Virus record (IMG/VR): IMGVR_UViG_3300021137_000107
Location: 1 to 22,961 of that record
Reading direction: 5' to 3' (one strand)
DNA length: 22,961 bases
Source: a virus
A program made the translations under genes and the position numbers. The notes below the pieces were generated by a model. It saw only the letters and a program-made list of their open reading frames with translations, had not been told where the DNA came from and did no database searches. The first letter of the stretch is position 1. Each line of letters begins with the position of its first letter. Shown one piece after another: positions 21,471-22,961 of this stretch.

Positions 21471-22889
21471 TTATCGTGGGTAGACCTGTACGAGGTCGTA
21501 GTCGTTATTGTGCGCCCCACAGGAGGGGCAGGAACTAGCGTCTCTCGCCACTGGCATCCCACACATGGAGCAGGGAGGAGCCAGTTCGAGGAAGAATCTG
21601 TCGGCTGACGTGCCACCAGCCAGCCCGAGTTCGGTGAGGCCGTGCACGAGAGCGTCGAGGCGGTCAGGTGAGAGGCCGGAATCGGGAAGCCATGTGGTCA
21701 TCTGGTCTTCGAGCTCGTCGAAGGCTCCGACGTGGCTGATGCGCCCCTGCTCGTAGAGTGCGGCGACTGGCTCGGCTCGGAGGCGCTTGCCCTGCTTTGC
21801 CGTGATGCCCTTGAACGGTGCAGTCGGGAGCACGGAGCGAATGGTCATCTCCACCATGTCGCCGCCCTGGTTCTTTTCAGCGACGATGCGGTCAGCGTTG
21901 AAGTCGTGAAAGGCTTGGACTGCCCTGTGAGCCCACCCAGAGGGCGTGTCACGGCACGAACGGTCGCTAAGGACGTATCCCCTACCGTCTGCGCCTTTGC
22001 CGACGACGAGGATGCCGGTTTCGTCTGAGTGCTCGCCGGAGGTCACGGCTGGGTCGATGGCGACCACGACTCGTACCAGTTCCGGTACCACTTGGAGCCG
22101 GTGGTCTTCAATCATGCCGAGCGTCCAGAGTGCGCCAGGTGTGTCCGTGAGCACTTCGCCGTAGAGCTCTTGGCGACCGAGACGTGTGCCGTCATAGCGT
22201 GAGCGCAGTTCAGCGAGGGCGGCTGGTGAGAGGTTGTCGGCGTTGTCGAACGTTGATCCACGAGTGACGACGACTGAGCCGTCCGTGCGTCCCATGAACT
22301 CTCGGATGAGTTTGGTCGGGCGAGGGGTCGTGGTGATGATGGTCTGAGGGTTGCCGATACGAAGCGCCGGAGCGAGGCCTGCGGTCCATGTCTCCTCGTA
22401 GCTCCATGCGGCGAACTCGTCGAGCCATGCGTAGGACAAATTTAATCCTCTGGCCCGATTGGGAACGTCTGCCGAGACCATGTGAATCTTCGAGCCGTTG
22501 GTCAGGGTGATTTGCCCGTTGCTTCGGTTGTATTGCTCAAGGGTTCCGGCTGGGAGGCTCTTGATGAGACCGGAGGGGCCCTCGACACAGGTGCGTCGAA
22601 CGTCGGTGAAGGTCGGGGCGACGACTGCACACTCAATACCTGGCTCGCTCAGGGCTTTCTCCAGTAGCCAGCCTGCGCCGGTGAAGGTCTTACCCCAGCC
22701 TCGGCCTGAGAGAATGAGCCAGATGCGCCAGTTGCCCTCGGGAGGGAGTTGCTGAGGTCTCGCTGAGCTGCGGTATCGGGTGTGAACGGCCTCGGCTTTG
22801 GCTTGCTCGGCTTTGACTGCCCGAGCCTTGAGTTCTAGAGCCTCAAGCCGTTTCAGTTCCGCTAGTCGTTGCTGGAGAATCGTTGTCAT
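21471..22889 (-). CDS. terminase large subunit with C-terminal zinc ribbon
   Basis: A 472-residue DNA packaging motor. Residues 62-68 are the Walker A loop (GRGWGKT), 153-158 the Walker B (YAWLDE), and 186-191 the coupling motif (TTTPRP). The nuclease domain shows Asp279 (VVVAIDPAVTSG), Glu338 (RIVAEKNQGGD) and Asp412 (DRLDALVHG). The protein then continues with a Cys4 zinc ribbon: Cys440, Cys443, Cys454, Cys457, before a short aromatic tail. This ribbon is not a standard part of the terminase. The N-terminal 40 residues are a charged helix. GGAGAG lies about five bases before the ATG, and the start region overlaps the end of an upstream gene by 47 bases. Confidence 0.93.
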   Translation of the reverse strand: MTTILQQRLAELKRLEALELKARAVKAEQAKAEAVHTRYRSSARPQQLPPEGNWRIWLILSGRGWGKTFTGAGWLLEKALSEPGIECAVVAPTFTDVRRTCVEGPSGLIKSLPAGTLEQYNRSNGQITLTNGSKIHMVSADVPNRARGLNLSYAWLDEFAAWSYEETWTAGLAPALRIGNPQTIITTTPRPTKLIREFMGRTDGSVVVTRGSTFDNADNLSPAALAELRSRYDGTRLGRQELYGEVLTDTPGALWTLGMIEDHRLQVVPELVRVVVAIDPAVTSGEHSDETGILVVGKGADGRGYVLSDRSCRDTPSGWAHRAVQAFHDFNADRIVAEKNQGGDMVEMTIRSVLPTAPFKGITAKQGKRLRAEPVAALYEQGRISHVGAFDELEDQMTTWLPDSGLSPDRLDALVHGLTELGLAGGTSADRFFLELAPPCSMCGMPVARDASSCPSCGAHNNDYDLVQVYPR

Positions 22890-22961
22890 CTATCTCTCCG
22901 AGCGTAGCCTCTAGACGCTGAATCTCGGCTTGGATGTAGTCGAGGGTGATGACTTCGGTTC
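22843..22961 (-). CDS. C-terminal end of an unidentified gene before the terminase
   Basis: An open frame enters from the right edge and reads about 38 residues to a TGA at 22843, overlapping the terminase by 47 bases. It contains a helix with heptad character (DYIQAEIQRLEATLGEID) and an acidic, Thr/Ser-rich end. A small terminase subunit often lies here and often ends with a helix for oligomer contacts, so that is a reasonable candidate, but the visible part is too short to identify. The long overlap is unusual in this otherwise tightly but shortly overlapping genome. Confidence 0.5.
   Translation of the reverse strand, partial: TEVITLDYIQAEIQRLEATLGEIDDNDSPATTSGTETA

Noticed and set aside
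21464-21616. 51-residue N-terminal extension of the portal frame up to an ATG at 21616.
   Set aside because: It lies over the terminase C-terminal zinc ribbon, has unlike composition, and the ATG at 21463 has a good ribosome site seven bases after the terminase stop.
1-22961. tRNA genes, CRISPR arrays, insertion sequences or attachment sites.
   Set aside because: No cloverleaf-like segments, spaced direct repeats, transposase motifs or integrase were seen by eye; nearly all bases are within genes.

Overview
The window is part of the genome of a long-tailed (siphovirus-type) double-stranded DNA phage or prophage. Every gene I can support lies on the minus strand, so the biological order runs from high to low coordinates. 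The packing is very tight: many neighbours overlap by ATGA, GTGA or TAATG, and most other starts follow an AAGGAG-like ribosome site by 4 to 8 bases. I saw no tRNA, insertion sequence, CRISPR array, integrase or bacterial housekeeping gene. GC content is moderately high. A DUF1003 membrane protein, a Dit-like hub carrying inserted modules, and small Ig-like tail proteins resemble phages of Actinobacteria. That host is an inference, not a demonstrated fact.

Packaging and head (22961 down to 13745): the end of an unidentified small gene; the large terminase with an extra C-terminal zinc ribbon; a portal fused to a MuF domain; an HK97-type prohead protease carrying two DnaJ-like CxxCxGxG motifs and a scaffold-like C-terminal region; an HK97-fold major capsid protein with an inserted beta-rich domain; a small zinc-ribbon protein; a head-tail adaptor; and a probable tail terminator. 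Between the capsid gene and the zinc-ribbon gene lie two perfect hairpins. The downstream arm of the larger one can instead pair with the ribosome site of the next gene.

Tail (13736 down to 6720): a small acidic protein, the major tail tube protein, and a tail assembly chaperone pair (G and G-T) made by a -1 frameshift at a canonical C CCA AAA heptamer. These are followed by an HK97 gp10-like protein, a short tape measure protein, a small protein, a large Dit-like hub with an inserted LamG/ConA domain, and a small beta-rich protein.

Lysis (6711 down to 5445): an NlpC/P60- or CHAP-like endolysin followed by two overlapping small membrane proteins, one of the DUF1003 family. Both are holin candidates.

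Host recognition (5448 down to 929): two fibre proteins sharing a C-terminal domain of about 184 residues, a small tail-fibre-family protein, a 26-residue mini-gene, a glycine/serine-rich repeat protein and an Ig-like protein. The left end (894 down to 1) begins another module with a small unknown protein and the N-terminal part of a calcineurin-like metallophosphoesterase cut by the window edge. The late genes read as one or a few long transcripts in which order, translational coupling, frameshifting and possibly the post-capsid hairpins set the protein ratios.
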